From the NCBI RefSeq assembly GCF_009728735.1, contig NZ_CP024636.1, forward strand, positions 1,328,285 to 1,390,762: a DNA stretch of 62,478 nt, written 5' to 3'. Below are positions 55,538 to 62,478 of the stretch, in pieces. This DNA comes from Pantoea phytobeneficialis (GTDB taxonomy: Bacteria > Pseudomonadota > Gammaproteobacteria > Enterobacterales > Enterobacteriaceae). Made by a program: the position numbers and the translations under genes. The first letter of the stretch is position 1; each line of letters begins with the position of its first letter. A model generated the notes under the pieces. The model searched no databases, was not told the origin of the DNA, and was given only the letters and a program-made list of their open reading frames with translations.

Positions 55538-57094
55538 TTATTCAACATTGGTGGTGCGCATGCTCGGCAGCAGCGCAGAAAGGGCTTCCGGCCAGGCATT
55601 GCTGCTGGCCCACAGGCGCATGGTGTCAATATCCGGCGCCAGTAAACGGTCCTGATCGAGGAAGGCGACTTGCGCGCGAATACGGCTCATCTCCTGCTCG
55701 ATAAGGGTGGAACTTTGCAGAGGGCGATGGAAATCAATGCCCTGCGCGGCAGCCATCGCTTCAATCCCCACCACGGCGGCGGTGTTGAAGCACATGCTGC
55801 CGAGACGGCGCGCAGCATAGGTCGCCATCGAAACATGGTCTTCCTGATTGGCGGAGGTCGGCAGGCTGTCAACGCTACCCGGATGGGCCAGCGATTTGTT
55901 TTCCGATGCCAGCGCCGCTGCGGTCACCTGGGCGATCATAAAGCCCGAGTTGACGCCGCCATCGCGTACCAGGAACGGCGGCAGGCCGGATAAACCGGTA
56001 TCCAGCAGCAATGCGAGGCGACGTTCGGAAATCGCACCTACTTCGGCCACTGCCAGCGCGATGATATCAGCGGCAAATGCCACCGGTTCGGCATGGAAGT
56101 TACCGCCGGAAATCACATCGCCGCTGTCGCTGAACACCAATGGGTTATCCGAGGCGGCGTTGGCTTCAATCTGCAAGACGCGCGCGGCGTGGCTCAGGTT
56201 ATCCAGGCATGCCCCCATAACCTGCGGGACGCAGCGAATGGAGTAGGGGTCCTGCACCCGGCCACAATTGGCGTGTGAGCTGAGAATTTCACTGCCTTCC
56301 AGCAGCGCGCTTACGGCGGCGGCGACACTGATTTGTCCCTGCTGACCGCGAGCCTGGTGGATACGGGCATCGAAAGGTTTGATCGAACCTTTGATGGCTT
56401 CCAGCGACAGCGCACCGGCCATCAATCCGGCGGCAAACAGGTTTTCCCCTTCAAACAGGCCACGCAATGCCAGCGCGGTGGAAACCTGGGTACCGTTCAG
56501 CAGCGCCAGTCCTTCTTTGGGACCCAGCACAAACGGCGTCAGGCCGACACGCGCCAGACCTTCGGTCGCCGGGATCAGCACGCCATCAACACGCACCTGA
56601 CCTTCACCCAGCAGCATCAGCGACAGGTGCGCCAGCGGGGCCAGGTCACCAGAGGCACCCACTGAACCTTTTTCCGGGATACACGGCATCACACCGGCAT
56701 TAAACAGCGCCAGCAGCGCTTCGATCAGGGCGATGCGGACGCCGGAATGGCCGCGTGCCAGGCTGATGATCTTGGTGGCAACCACCAGACGGGTAACATT
56801 ATCAGGCAGCAGTTCACCCAGGCCGACGCTGTGCGACAGCACCAGGTTACGTTGTAGTTCGGCAAGACGATCCGCCGGGATTTGCGTCTGTGCCAGTTTG
56901 CCAAAGCCGGTGTTGATGCCGTACACCACGTTGCCCGAGGCGACGATGGCATCTACCGTGGCACTGGCGCTACCGATCGCGGCCCGCGCTTCATCAGCCA
57001 GCGTTAATGCGACGCCACCCTGGTAAATCGCGCGCAGTGTGGCGAGGTCCACTTCACCGGGAACGAGGCGAATATTCTGAACCGAACCTGACAT
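55538..57094 (-). CDS. hutH: Histidine ammonia-lyase
   Basis: A 518-residue lyase releasing ammonia from L-histidine to give urocanate. The Ala-Ser-Gly that cyclises to the MIO cofactor is at 147-149 in [22 protein letters not shown] and the C-terminal NQEDHVSM are also present. It is divergent from hutC across 317 bp that hold three HutC-like palindromes. Confidence 0.95.
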   Translation of the reverse strand: MSGSVQNIRLVPGEVDLATLRAIYQGGVALTLADEARAAIGSASATVDAIVASGNVVYGINTGFGKLAQTQIPADRLAELQRNLVLSHSVGLGELLPDNVTRLVVATKIISLARGHSGVRIALIEALLALFNAGVMPCIPEKGSVGASGDLAPLAHLSLMLLGEGQVRVDGVLIPATEGLARVGLTPFVLGPKEGLALLNGTQVSTALALRGLFEGENLFAAGLMAGALSLEAIKGSIKPFDARIHQARGQQGQISVAAAVSALLEGSEILSSHANCGRVQDPYSIRCVPQVMGACLDNLSHAARVLQIEANAASDNPLVFSDSGDVISGGNFHAEPVAFAADIIALAVAEVGAISERRLALLLDTGLSGLPPFLVRDGGVNSGFMIAQVTAAALASENKSLAHPGSVDSLPTSANQEDHVSMATYAARRLGSMCFNTAAVVGIEAMAAAQGIDFHRPLQSSTLIEQEMSRIRAQVAFLDQDRLLAPDIDTMRLWASSNAWPEALSALLPSMRTTNVE

Positions 57095-57102
57095 AGTCTA
57101 CT

Positions 57103-57116
57103 CCTGTCTATACAAG
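57103..57116. promoter_or_regulatory. HutC-like operator 1 (hutH side)
   Basis: CCTGTCTATACAAG has the palindromic core TGTCTATACA and lies 9 bp before the hutH start codon, where a bound repressor would block translation-proximal transcription. It shares its core with the site at 57203. Confidence 0.6.
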
Positions 57117-57202
57117 TAAAGCGGCAATCACGGACAACATTGGCTTGTGGAAGTTTTGTCGGCGATGCCATGAATAATGCGAGTGAAGCATAAGTGTCTA
57201 TT

Positions 57203-57216
57203 CTTGTCTATACAAG
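57203..57216. promoter_or_regulatory. HutC-like operator 2
   Basis: CTTGTCTATACAAG is a near-perfect palindrome with CTTGT/ACAAG arms like known HutC sites (CTTGTATGTACAAG type in other bacteria). It lies about 100 bp upstream of operator 1. Confidence 0.7.
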
Positions 57217-57348
57217 TAGCAAGCGCTGTGCCAGATTGATCACATTCTGTGAACAGCGTAGTGATGCGGATTGATATCCAGGTCGCGTGGCGCTTTGCAC
57301 TGTAATAAGGCAAATGCTGCACAAGCAGTGGGCTGGTTGCACTGCGGG

Positions 57349-57360
57349 ATGTATATACAT
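57349..57360. promoter_or_regulatory. HutC-like operator 3 (hutC side)
   Basis: ATGTATATACAT is a perfect palindrome 52 bp before hutC. The TGTATATACA core is the same as at 60070. It suggests autoregulation of hutC. Confidence 0.6.
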
Positions 57361-57411
57361 TTACCGCCTGAGACAGTAAACTCTGGGCACTATCAGGAAA
57401 AGGAACAGGAT

Positions 57412-58167
57412 ATGGTTGAGCAAACGGCAATAGCACAATTGGCCGCGGCCATGGGTGATGAGCCTGCGCCGATTTACCAGCGCGTTAAACAGGCGATCAT
57501 CAGCCAGATCCGTGAAGGTCACTGGAAGGCCAATCAACGTGTACCGTCGGAAAGCGAGTTGGTGAACGAGCTGGGCGTCAGCCGTATGACCATCAACCGG
57601 GCGTTGCGCGAACTGACCAGCGAAGGTTTTCTGGTGCGTATGCAGGGCGTGGGCACCTTTGTCGCCGAGATGAAGGGCTACACCGCGATGCTGGAAGTGC
57701 ACAACATCGCCGATGAAATCGCCCAGCGTGGCCATCGCCACAGCTGCAAAATTTTGTCGCTCGGGCAGATGAAGGCCGACCCGGAGCAAGCGGCGGTGCT
57801 GGGTTTATCCACCGGACAGACGTTGTACCATTCGTTGATCGTGCATTACGAAAACGATATGCCGGTGCAACTGGAAGATCGTCTGGTCAACCCGCTGGTG
57901 GCACCGGATTATCTCAGCCAGGATTATCATCAGTTAACGCCTTACACCTATTTGATGCGCGTCGCGCCGTTAACCGCCGGCGAGCATATCGTTGAAGCGG
58001 TGTTGCCGGATCTGCGCCAGCGTAAGCATCTGGCGCTGGATGAGCACGAACCCTGTTTGCTGATCCGTCGTCAGACCTGGAGCGATACCAAAATTGTTAC
58101 CTACGCGCGCCTGCTGTACCCCGGCTCGCGTTACAAGTTACTGGGCCGTTTCAGAGGACACGGCTGA
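57412..58167 (+). CDS. hutC: Histidine utilisation repressor HutC
   Basis: A 251-residue GntR/HutC-type repressor that releases DNA when urocanate binds. It has a winged helix (about 20-85: RVKQAIISQIREG, VSRMTINRALREL) and a UTRA effector domain (about 100-245). ATG 57412 has AAAGGAACAGG upstream; upstream in-frame starts fall in the operator region. Its 3' end overlaps the convergent hutD by 17 bp. Confidence 0.92.
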   Translation: MVEQTAIAQLAAAMGDEPAPIYQRVKQAIISQIREGHWKANQRVPSESELVNELGVSRMTINRALRELTSEGFLVRMQGVGTFVAEMKGYTAMLEVHNIADEIAQRGHRHSCKILSLGQMKADPEQAAVLGLSTGQTLYHSLIVHYENDMPVQLEDRLVNPLVAPDYLSQDYHQLTPYTYLMRVAPLTAGEHIVEAVLPDLRQRKHLALDEHEPCLLIRRQTWSDTKIVTYARLLYPGSRYKLLGRFRGHG

Positions 58168-58693
58168 GTGCGGTAAACAGCAGGCTGGCATCGGCAGAAT
58201 ACGGTGCCAGCTGCGTCTCTTCATCCAGCCACCACATCCCCTGATTCACCTCCAGCACCTCACCTTCGGCGCTTTGCCAGAGACCAGACAGCACCCAGGC
58301 CACACCATGCGTGGCCCGCACCGCCTGCTGCTGCACCGTCACCTGTGCCTGCCAACTGTCGCGGCGTGTCATGATGTTGAAATCCTGACAGGCGCTCGCG
58401 CCGATACGGGCATCGATCGCCCATTCACCCGGGAACGGCCAGGGTTGATGCGGCTGAAGTTGTTGCTCGCCCTGCGCGCTGGTCAGCAACACGCTGTCAC
58501 CGTGCAGCAGGGTGATCACCCGATCGATACTGGGGAAGGGGGAAAAGGGACCATCAGCGGCGATAGTGGCAATGCTGGCGCGCCAGGCAAAATCCGCCAC
58601 ACCGGGCGGATAACTGATGATCTCGCGAGTTTCGCCGCCGCCGTTGCGCCAGCGGCTGACCGGTAAGGTGTCGTAAGCGAAACGGGTTCTCAT
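58151..58693 (-). CDS. hutD: HutD family protein
   Basis: The 180-residue HutD cupin begins [24 protein letters not shown], the family hallmark. HutD is thought to sense or buffer a histidine-pathway intermediate in Pseudomonas. No enzymatic role is established. The ATG overlaps the hutF stop (ATGA), so hutF-hutD are coupled. Confidence 0.9.
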   Translation of the reverse strand: MRTRFAYDTLPVSRWRNGGGETREIISYPPGVADFAWRASIATIAADGPFSPFPSIDRVITLLHGDSVLLTSAQGEQQLQPHQPWPFPGEWAIDARIGASACQDFNIMTRRDSWQAQVTVQQQAVRATHGVAWVLSGLWQSAEGEVLEVNQGMWWLDEETQLAPYSADASLLFTALSRVL

Positions 58694-60045
58694 CGTAACG
58701 CCCTCATCGCTGCGGCAAAACGTGCCGCACAGGCTTCCTGCGCCGGGTGCTGGCCTTGTTCAATCACCGCCTTGCCCGCGACAAATACATCACGAATTTG
58801 CTCGCGCTGTCCGGCAAACAACCAACGATTGAGCAGCGAGGCGTTTTCAACGCTGCCGAGCCAGGCATCCTGATGCAGCACCAGCCAGTCGGCACGTTTA
58901 CCGACCGCCAGCTCACCGCTCTTGATACCGCAGGCCTGTGCGCCGCCTTGCGCCGCCTGTTGCCACAGCAGATCGCCAACGGAAGCCTGATCGGGGGTGG
59001 TGATGCGGTTACGACGACGATCGCGTAGCCGTTGGCCGTACTCCAGCCAGCGCAATTCTTCGAGCGTGCTGAGCGACACATGGCTGTCGGAGCCAATCCC
59101 CCAACGACCACCACGGGCGATGTACTCCACCGCCGGGAAGATGCCGTCACCGAGGTTAGCCTCCGTGGTCGGACACAAGCCCGCCACCGCGCCGCTGGCT
59201 GCCAGACGCGCGATTTCGTCATCATCGAGATGGGTGGCATGAATCAGACACCAGCGTTGATCGACCTTAAAGCGATTCAACAGCCAGGCCACCGGACGTT
59301 CGCCGCTCCACGCCAGACTGTCGTTAACTTCTTTTTCCTGCTCCGCCACATGGATATGCACCGGCAAGTGATCCGGGCTGGCGGCCAGGACCTCGCGCAT
59401 CTGCGCTTCATTCACCGCGCGCAGCGAATGGAAGCACAGGCCGTGACTAAACAGCGGTTTGTCAGCGACCCAGGTTGCCAGCCGTTGCTGCTGGTGCAGA
59501 TACGCGTCGGTCTGCTGAATAAAGCGGCGCTGCCCGTCGCTGGCCGGTTGCGAACCAAAACCGCTGTAGCTGTAGAGCACCGGCAGCAGCGTCTGGCCAA
59601 TCCCGGCGGTCGCCGCCGCGGCCATCAGTTGTTGCAGCATGTCATCATCGGGATAGGCTTTGCCCTGAGCGTCATGGTGCAGGTAGTGGAACTCCGCCAC
59701 CTGGCTGTAGCCGCCTTTCAGCATCTCGATATACAGCAACGCGGCGATATCGCCGACCTGTTCTGGCGAGAGGCGCTGCACCATGCGGTACATCAGATCG
59801 CGCCAGGTCCAGAAACTGTCCTGCGGATCGCCAGCCACTTCCGCCAGACCGGCCATCGCGCGTTGAAACGCATGCGAATGCAGGTTGGCAATGGCCGGGA
59901 TCACTGATCCCGCGAGGCGCGAGGCGTTACCCGGTTCGCTATTGGGGGTGAGATCGGTAATCACTCCGGAAGAATTAACAGAAATCAGCACTTGCTCATG
60001 CCAGCCATCGGCCAGCAATGCCCTGGGGGCAAAAAAAGTCGTCAT
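58690..60045 (-). CDS. hutF: Formimidoylglutamate deiminase
   Basis: The 451-residue amidohydrolase converts N-formimidoyl-L-glutamate to N-formyl-L-glutamate and ammonia. The zinc motif is [11 protein letters not shown]; further ligands are in HIHVAEQ and HATHL, and [11 protein letters not shown]. Its presence defines the five-step pathway that ends with HutG deformylase. ATG 60045 gives the normal start ([10 protein letters not shown]); upstream codons lie in the operator region. Confidence 0.93.
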   Translation of the reverse strand: MTTFFAPRALLADGWHEQVLISVNSSGVITDLTPNSEPGNASRLAGSVIPAIANLHSHAFQRAMAGLAEVAGDPQDSFWTWRDLMYRMVQRLSPEQVGDIAALLYIEMLKGGYSQVAEFHYLHHDAQGKAYPDDDMLQQLMAAAATAGIGQTLLPVLYSYSGFGSQPASDGQRRFIQQTDAYLHQQQRLATWVADKPLFSHGLCFHSLRAVNEAQMREVLAASPDHLPVHIHVAEQEKEVNDSLAWSGERPVAWLLNRFKVDQRWCLIHATHLDDDEIARLAASGAVAGLCPTTEANLGDGIFPAVEYIARGGRWGIGSDSHVSLSTLEELRWLEYGQRLRDRRRNRITTPDQASVGDLLWQQAAQGGAQACGIKSGELAVGKRADWLVLHQDAWLGSVENASLLNRWLFAGQREQIRDVFVAGKAVIEQGQHPAQEACAARFAAAMRALR

Positions 60046-60069
60046 GGTTGATCCTACACGGCGGTTGGT

Positions 60070-60079
60070 TGTATATACA
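60070..60079. promoter_or_regulatory. HutC-like operator 4 (hutF/hutI divergent promoter)
   Basis: TGTATATACA lies in the 88-bp space between divergent hutF and hutI and continues into further alternating TATACAT sequence. One site here could repress both operons. Confidence 0.6.
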
Positions 60080-60133
60080 TATACATACTTTGATGAGCAG
60101 TGTAAATCGCCAAAGGCGAAGGGGACACGGGGG

Positions 60134-61351
60134 ATGGCAGAAGCGAAGCAGATCGACAGCCTGTGGCTGGGCGCAGATATTGTGACCATGCGCGAGGGCC
60201 GCTACAACCTGATTGCCGACGGCGCGCTGGCGGTGGATCAGGGAAAACTGGTGTGGGTAGGCCCGCGCAGTGAGCTACCGGCATTTAACGCGCGTGAGCA
60301 GCACCAGTTTGAGGGGGGCATCATCACGCCGGGTTTGGTGGATTGTCACACCCATCTGGTATTTGGCGGTGACCGCAGCGCGGAATTTGAGCAGCGCCTG
60401 AACGGTGTCAGCTATGCTGAGATCGCCGCGCAGGGCGGCGGCATCCTCTCCACGGTACGTGCGACGCGTGCGGCGACTCAGCAGGAACTGGTGGCCTCGG
60501 CGCGCTGGCGGCTGGATCGCCTGCTGGCGGAGGGGGTGACCACAGTTGAGATCAAGTCCGGTTACGGGCTGGATGAAGCCAGTGAACTGACGATGCTGCG
60601 TGCCATTCGCGAGCTGGCGCAAAGCGTGCCTGCCGATGTGCTGGCGACCTGTCTGGCGGCGCATAGCTTTCCGCCCGAGTTTAAAGACAACCCGCAGGGC
60701 TGGGTGGAGATTATTTGCGAGCGACTGTTACCGCAGGTGCAGGCGGAAGGGTTGGCGGATGCGGTGGACGCGTTCTGTGAACATCTGGCCTTCTCGCCAC
60801 AGCAGGTCAGCGCGGTGTTCGATAAAGCCAGGGCGCTGGGGATGCCGGTGAAACTGCATGCCGAGCAGCTCTCCTCACTGGGTGGTGCGGCGCTGGCCGC
60901 AGGTTACGGCGCATTGTCGGCAGACCACCTCGAATATGCCACCGAAAGCGATGTGCAGGCGATGGCGCAACATGGCACCGTCGCGGTGCTGCTGCCGGGC
61001 GCGTTTTACCTGCTGCGCGAAACGCAGAAGCCGCCGGTAGCGCTGTTCCGTCAGTATGGGGTGCCGATGGCGCTGGCCAGCGATGCCAATCCGGGTACGT
61101 CACCGGCATTATCGCTACGTCTGATGCTGAATATGGGTTGCACGCTGTTCGGCATGACGCCGGAAGAGGCGTTGGCAGGTGTGACCCTGTGGGGCGCACA
61201 GGCACTGGGTTTACAGCAGACGCATGGTTCGCTGGAGTCAGGCAAAGTGGCGAACTTCGTCCACTGGCCGTTGGCGCGTCCGGCGGAGCTGGTTTACTGG
61301 TTGGGCGGCGAATTGCCGTGCCAGGTTATCTATCGTGGAGAAGCGCAATGA
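60134..61351 (+). CDS. hutI: Imidazolonepropionase
   Basis: The 405-residue amidohydrolase opens imidazolone propionate to formimidoylglutamate. The metal motif [31 protein letters not shown] and SDANPGTSP are intact. ATG 60134 after GGGGACACGGGGG gives the usual N-terminus; the longer ORF runs antisense into hutF. It is coupled with hutG (ATGA overlap). Confidence 0.95.
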   Translation: MAEAKQIDSLWLGADIVTMREGRYNLIADGALAVDQGKLVWVGPRSELPAFNAREQHQFEGGIITPGLVDCHTHLVFGGDRSAEFEQRLNGVSYAEIAAQGGGILSTVRATRAATQQELVASARWRLDRLLAEGVTTVEIKSGYGLDEASELTMLRAIRELAQSVPADVLATCLAAHSFPPEFKDNPQGWVEIICERLLPQVQAEGLADAVDAFCEHLAFSPQQVSAVFDKARALGMPVKLHAEQLSSLGGAALAAGYGALSADHLEYATESDVQAMAQHGTVAVLLPGAFYLLRETQKPPVALFRQYGVPMALASDANPGTSPALSLRLMLNMGCTLFGMTPEEALAGVTLWGAQALGLQQTHGSLESGKVANFVHWPLARPAELVYWLGGELPCQVIYRGEAQ

Positions 61352-62136
61352 CACCGTTTCATTTTACTGAAGGGAAGCTGCCGCTGCTGGTCAGCATTCC
61401 GCATGCCGGGACGCAACTGACGCCAGAAGTCGATGCCGGATTAAGCGACGCCGCTCGTGGTTTGCCGGATACCGACTGGCATATCCCGCTGCTGTATGAT
61501 TTTGTGCGCGATATGGGAGCCAGCGTGCTGATTGGCCACTACTCGCGTTTTGTTATCGATCTCAACCGTCCGCCGGACAATCAACCGTTGTACAGCACTG
61601 CCACCACCGGGTTGTACCCGGAAACGTTGTTTGATGGCACGCCAACCTTTGCGCCAGGCAAAACGCCGACGGCGGCGCAACGTCAGGGGTATCTGGATAA
61701 TATCTGGCATCCGTACCATCAGCAGATTCAGCAGGAACTGGCGCGTATCAAGGCGCAGCACGGCTACGCGTTGCTGTTTGATGCGCACTCAATTGCTTCG
61801 GTGATCCCCCGTCTGTTTGAGGGGCGTCTGCCGGATTTGAATATCGGGACCAATGACGGTGCCAGTTGTTCATCAGCGGTGACGACAGCGATTCAGGACG
61901 TGTGCAGCGCGCAAACGGATTACAGTTGGGTGATCAACGGACGCTTTAAGGGCGGCTATATCACCCGTGCTTATGGGCAGCCAGAGCAGGGCGTGCAGGC
62001 GGTACAGCTGGAGCTGGCGCAGATCAATTATATGGATGAAACCCCACCTTTCGCGTGGCAGCAGGCACGCGCCGCCCAGTTGCAGAAGGTGTTGAAGCCG
62101 TTGTTGCAGGCGTTTTTGCAGCAGGGTAAAGCGTAA
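61348..62136 (+). CDS. hutG: N-formylglutamate deformylase
   Basis: The 262-residue enzyme releases formate and L-glutamate, the last step of the HutF-type pathway. It has the N-formylglutamate amidohydrolase fold with [26 protein letters not shown] and LFDAHSI. The start overlaps hutI (ATGA). It is not the arginase-like HutG found in some enteric bacteria. Confidence 0.93.
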   Translation: MTPFHFTEGKLPLLVSIPHAGTQLTPEVDAGLSDAARGLPDTDWHIPLLYDFVRDMGASVLIGHYSRFVIDLNRPPDNQPLYSTATTGLYPETLFDGTPTFAPGKTPTAAQRQGYLDNIWHPYHQQIQQELARIKAQHGYALLFDAHSIASVIPRLFEGRLPDLNIGTNDGASCSSAVTTAIQDVCSAQTDYSWVINGRFKGGYITRAYGQPEQGVQAVQLELAQINYMDETPPFAWQQARAAQLQKVLKPLLQAFLQQGKA

Positions 62137-62142
62137 ACCCCC

Positions 62143-62164
62143 CACGATAAAGCGTGCCGCTATA
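62143..62164. repeat. REP-like repeat, degenerate copy beside the right IS110
   Basis: CACGATAAAGCGTGCCGCTATA is a changed copy of GCGCGATAAATCGCGCCGCTAC. The stretch from here to the IS boundary has the layout of the second half of a paired REP: spacer, then ACG-CT where the IS110 right end begins. Confidence 0.65.
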
Positions 62165-62185
62165 AATGTTTGCACGTTACCGTAG

Positions 62186-62478
62186 CTACCGTCTTGAACG
62201 TCAAGCGGTAGCTGCGTAATTTTCATCCCACTTCATCCGCGTTTTCAGCACCCCGAAGCACTGATGAACCAGCTTGCGCATCACCGCTCCAAGCGCGGCC
62301 TTGCTGGCTTTGCCCTTCGCGATTAGCCTCTGGTACAGCGCCTTCGCCGGGGCATTCCACCTGATCGCTACGATCGCCGCCATATACAGTTTCGCCCTTA
62401 CGTCTGCCGGGCCTGTTTTTGACATCCGCGCACGCCCCCTGACTGAGCTCCCGGACGTTTTTTCCACCGGTACCACAC
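62186..62478 (-). mobile_element. IS110-family insertion sequence, right end (partial)
   Basis: The end of an IS110 transposase gene (62201-62478) and a short 3' end lie here, same orientation as the left copy. The right end is placed at 62186, directly before CT (62184-62185) and ACGG of the target. The pieces at the two window edges fit as the start and end of the same element type, because guides in the left RNA match this end. Confidence 0.8.
62201..62478 (-). CDS. IS110-family transposase, C-terminal part (partial)
   Basis: About 91 C-terminal residues of the Transposase_20 domain: EKTSGSSVRGRARMSKTG, VRAKLYMAAIVAIRWN and LIAKGKASKAALGAVMRKL. This domain provides the catalytic serine in IS110 recombinases. 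The TGA stop overlaps a TTGACG that can serve as -35 box in the circular form. Confidence 0.88.
   Translation of the reverse strand, partial: VVPVEKTSGSSVRGRARMSKTGPADVRAKLYMAAIVAIRWNAPAKALYQRLIAKGKASKAALGAVMRKLVHQCFGVLKTRMKWDENYAATA

Noticed and set aside
59032..59907. Long open frame (291 codons) antisense to hutF
   Set aside because: It is a high-GC shadow of hutF with no recognisable domain and no ribosome-binding site. The same holds for the long antisense frames at 43628-44509, 58094-58666 and 38677-39198.
1..62478. The window as one closed circle with a single IS110 across the join
   Set aside because: Joining the ends would leave only 21 + 91 transposase residues, while IS110 transposases have about 300-340. 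Two incomplete copies are the simpler reading.
1..62478. CRISPR array, tRNA, rRNA or prophage genes
   Set aside because: No regularly spaced repeats, no cloverleaf-like sequence and no phage structural or integrase genes were seen on reading.

Overview
The window looks like chromosomal DNA of an enterobacterium, most likely a Pantoea/Erwinia-type member of the Erwiniaceae. Many products are near-identical in length and layout to E. coli proteins (LdtB, YohF/YohD/YohC, PbpG, Dld, BglX, OsmF-YehYXW, YohO, MlrA, DinG, YbiB), and the E. coli order mlrA-yohO-yehWXY-osmF-bglX-dld-pbpG-yohC-yohD-yohF is recognisable. In this window that order is interrupted between bglX and osmF by about 17 kb of accessory genes. 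All taxonomy and function calls come from reading the sequence, without database searches.

Layout. (1) 1-291: left end of an IS110-family element, transposase pointing out of the window, with a non-coding end that folds like a bridge RNA and lies against a REP-like palindrome. (2) 0.3-13.7 kb: cell-envelope and core genes (LdtB, GH15 hydrolase, YohF, YohD, YohC, PbpG, MscS-like channel, Dld, BglX). (3) 13.8-30.2 kb: accessory block: MpaB-type oxygenase, SUFU-domain protein, chemoreceptor, idi, porin, then a transport/catabolic island (M24 family enzyme, flavin reductase-like protein, ABC importer, TIM-barrel epimerase, GntR regulator) with two divergent sigma-54 promoters, and an MFS transporter. 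(4) 30.4-36.8 kb: OsmF-YehYXW importer, YohO, MlrA, and an XRE-GNAT-GNAT operon. (5) 36.9-48.2 kb: catabolic cluster bracketed by two related LysR regulators: argininosuccinate-lyase-like enzyme, polar amino-acid-type ABC importer, two polysaccharide-deacetylase-fold proteins and an MmgE/PrpD protein, facing a guanidinobutyrase-like ureohydrolase and an iron-type alcohol dehydrogenase. (6) 48.2-53.8 kb: SOS-box dinG, PaiB-like gene, ybiB, M20 amidohydrolase, orphan Rpn C-terminus. (7) 53.8-62.1 kb: complete histidine-utilisation set of the HutF type (hutU, hutH, hutC, hutD, hutF, hutI, hutG) with HutC-like palindromes. (8) 62.2-62.5 kb: right end of an IS110 element in the same orientation as the left one.

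The most notable signal is at the two ends. The IS110 non-coding end folds into a 5' hairpin and two large stem-loops. The first loop carries a 10-nt stretch (TCGCGCCGCT) and a 6-nt complement of CTACGG. Together these spell the REP-like repeat found at about ten intergenic sites here. The second loop carries segments matching the element's own two ends. Joining the right end (seen at 62.2 kb) to the left end through the shared CT core creates a TTGACG-17 bp-TATCTT promoter pointing into the RNA. This is the architecture known from IS621 bridge RNAs, with readable target and donor guides.

The second notable system is the LysR-bracketed cluster. The pairing of an argininosuccinate-lyase-like C-N lyase with an MmgE/PrpD protein parallels iminodisuccinate/EDDS catabolism, suggesting uptake and degradation of an N-substituted aspartate or other aminopolycarboxylate.
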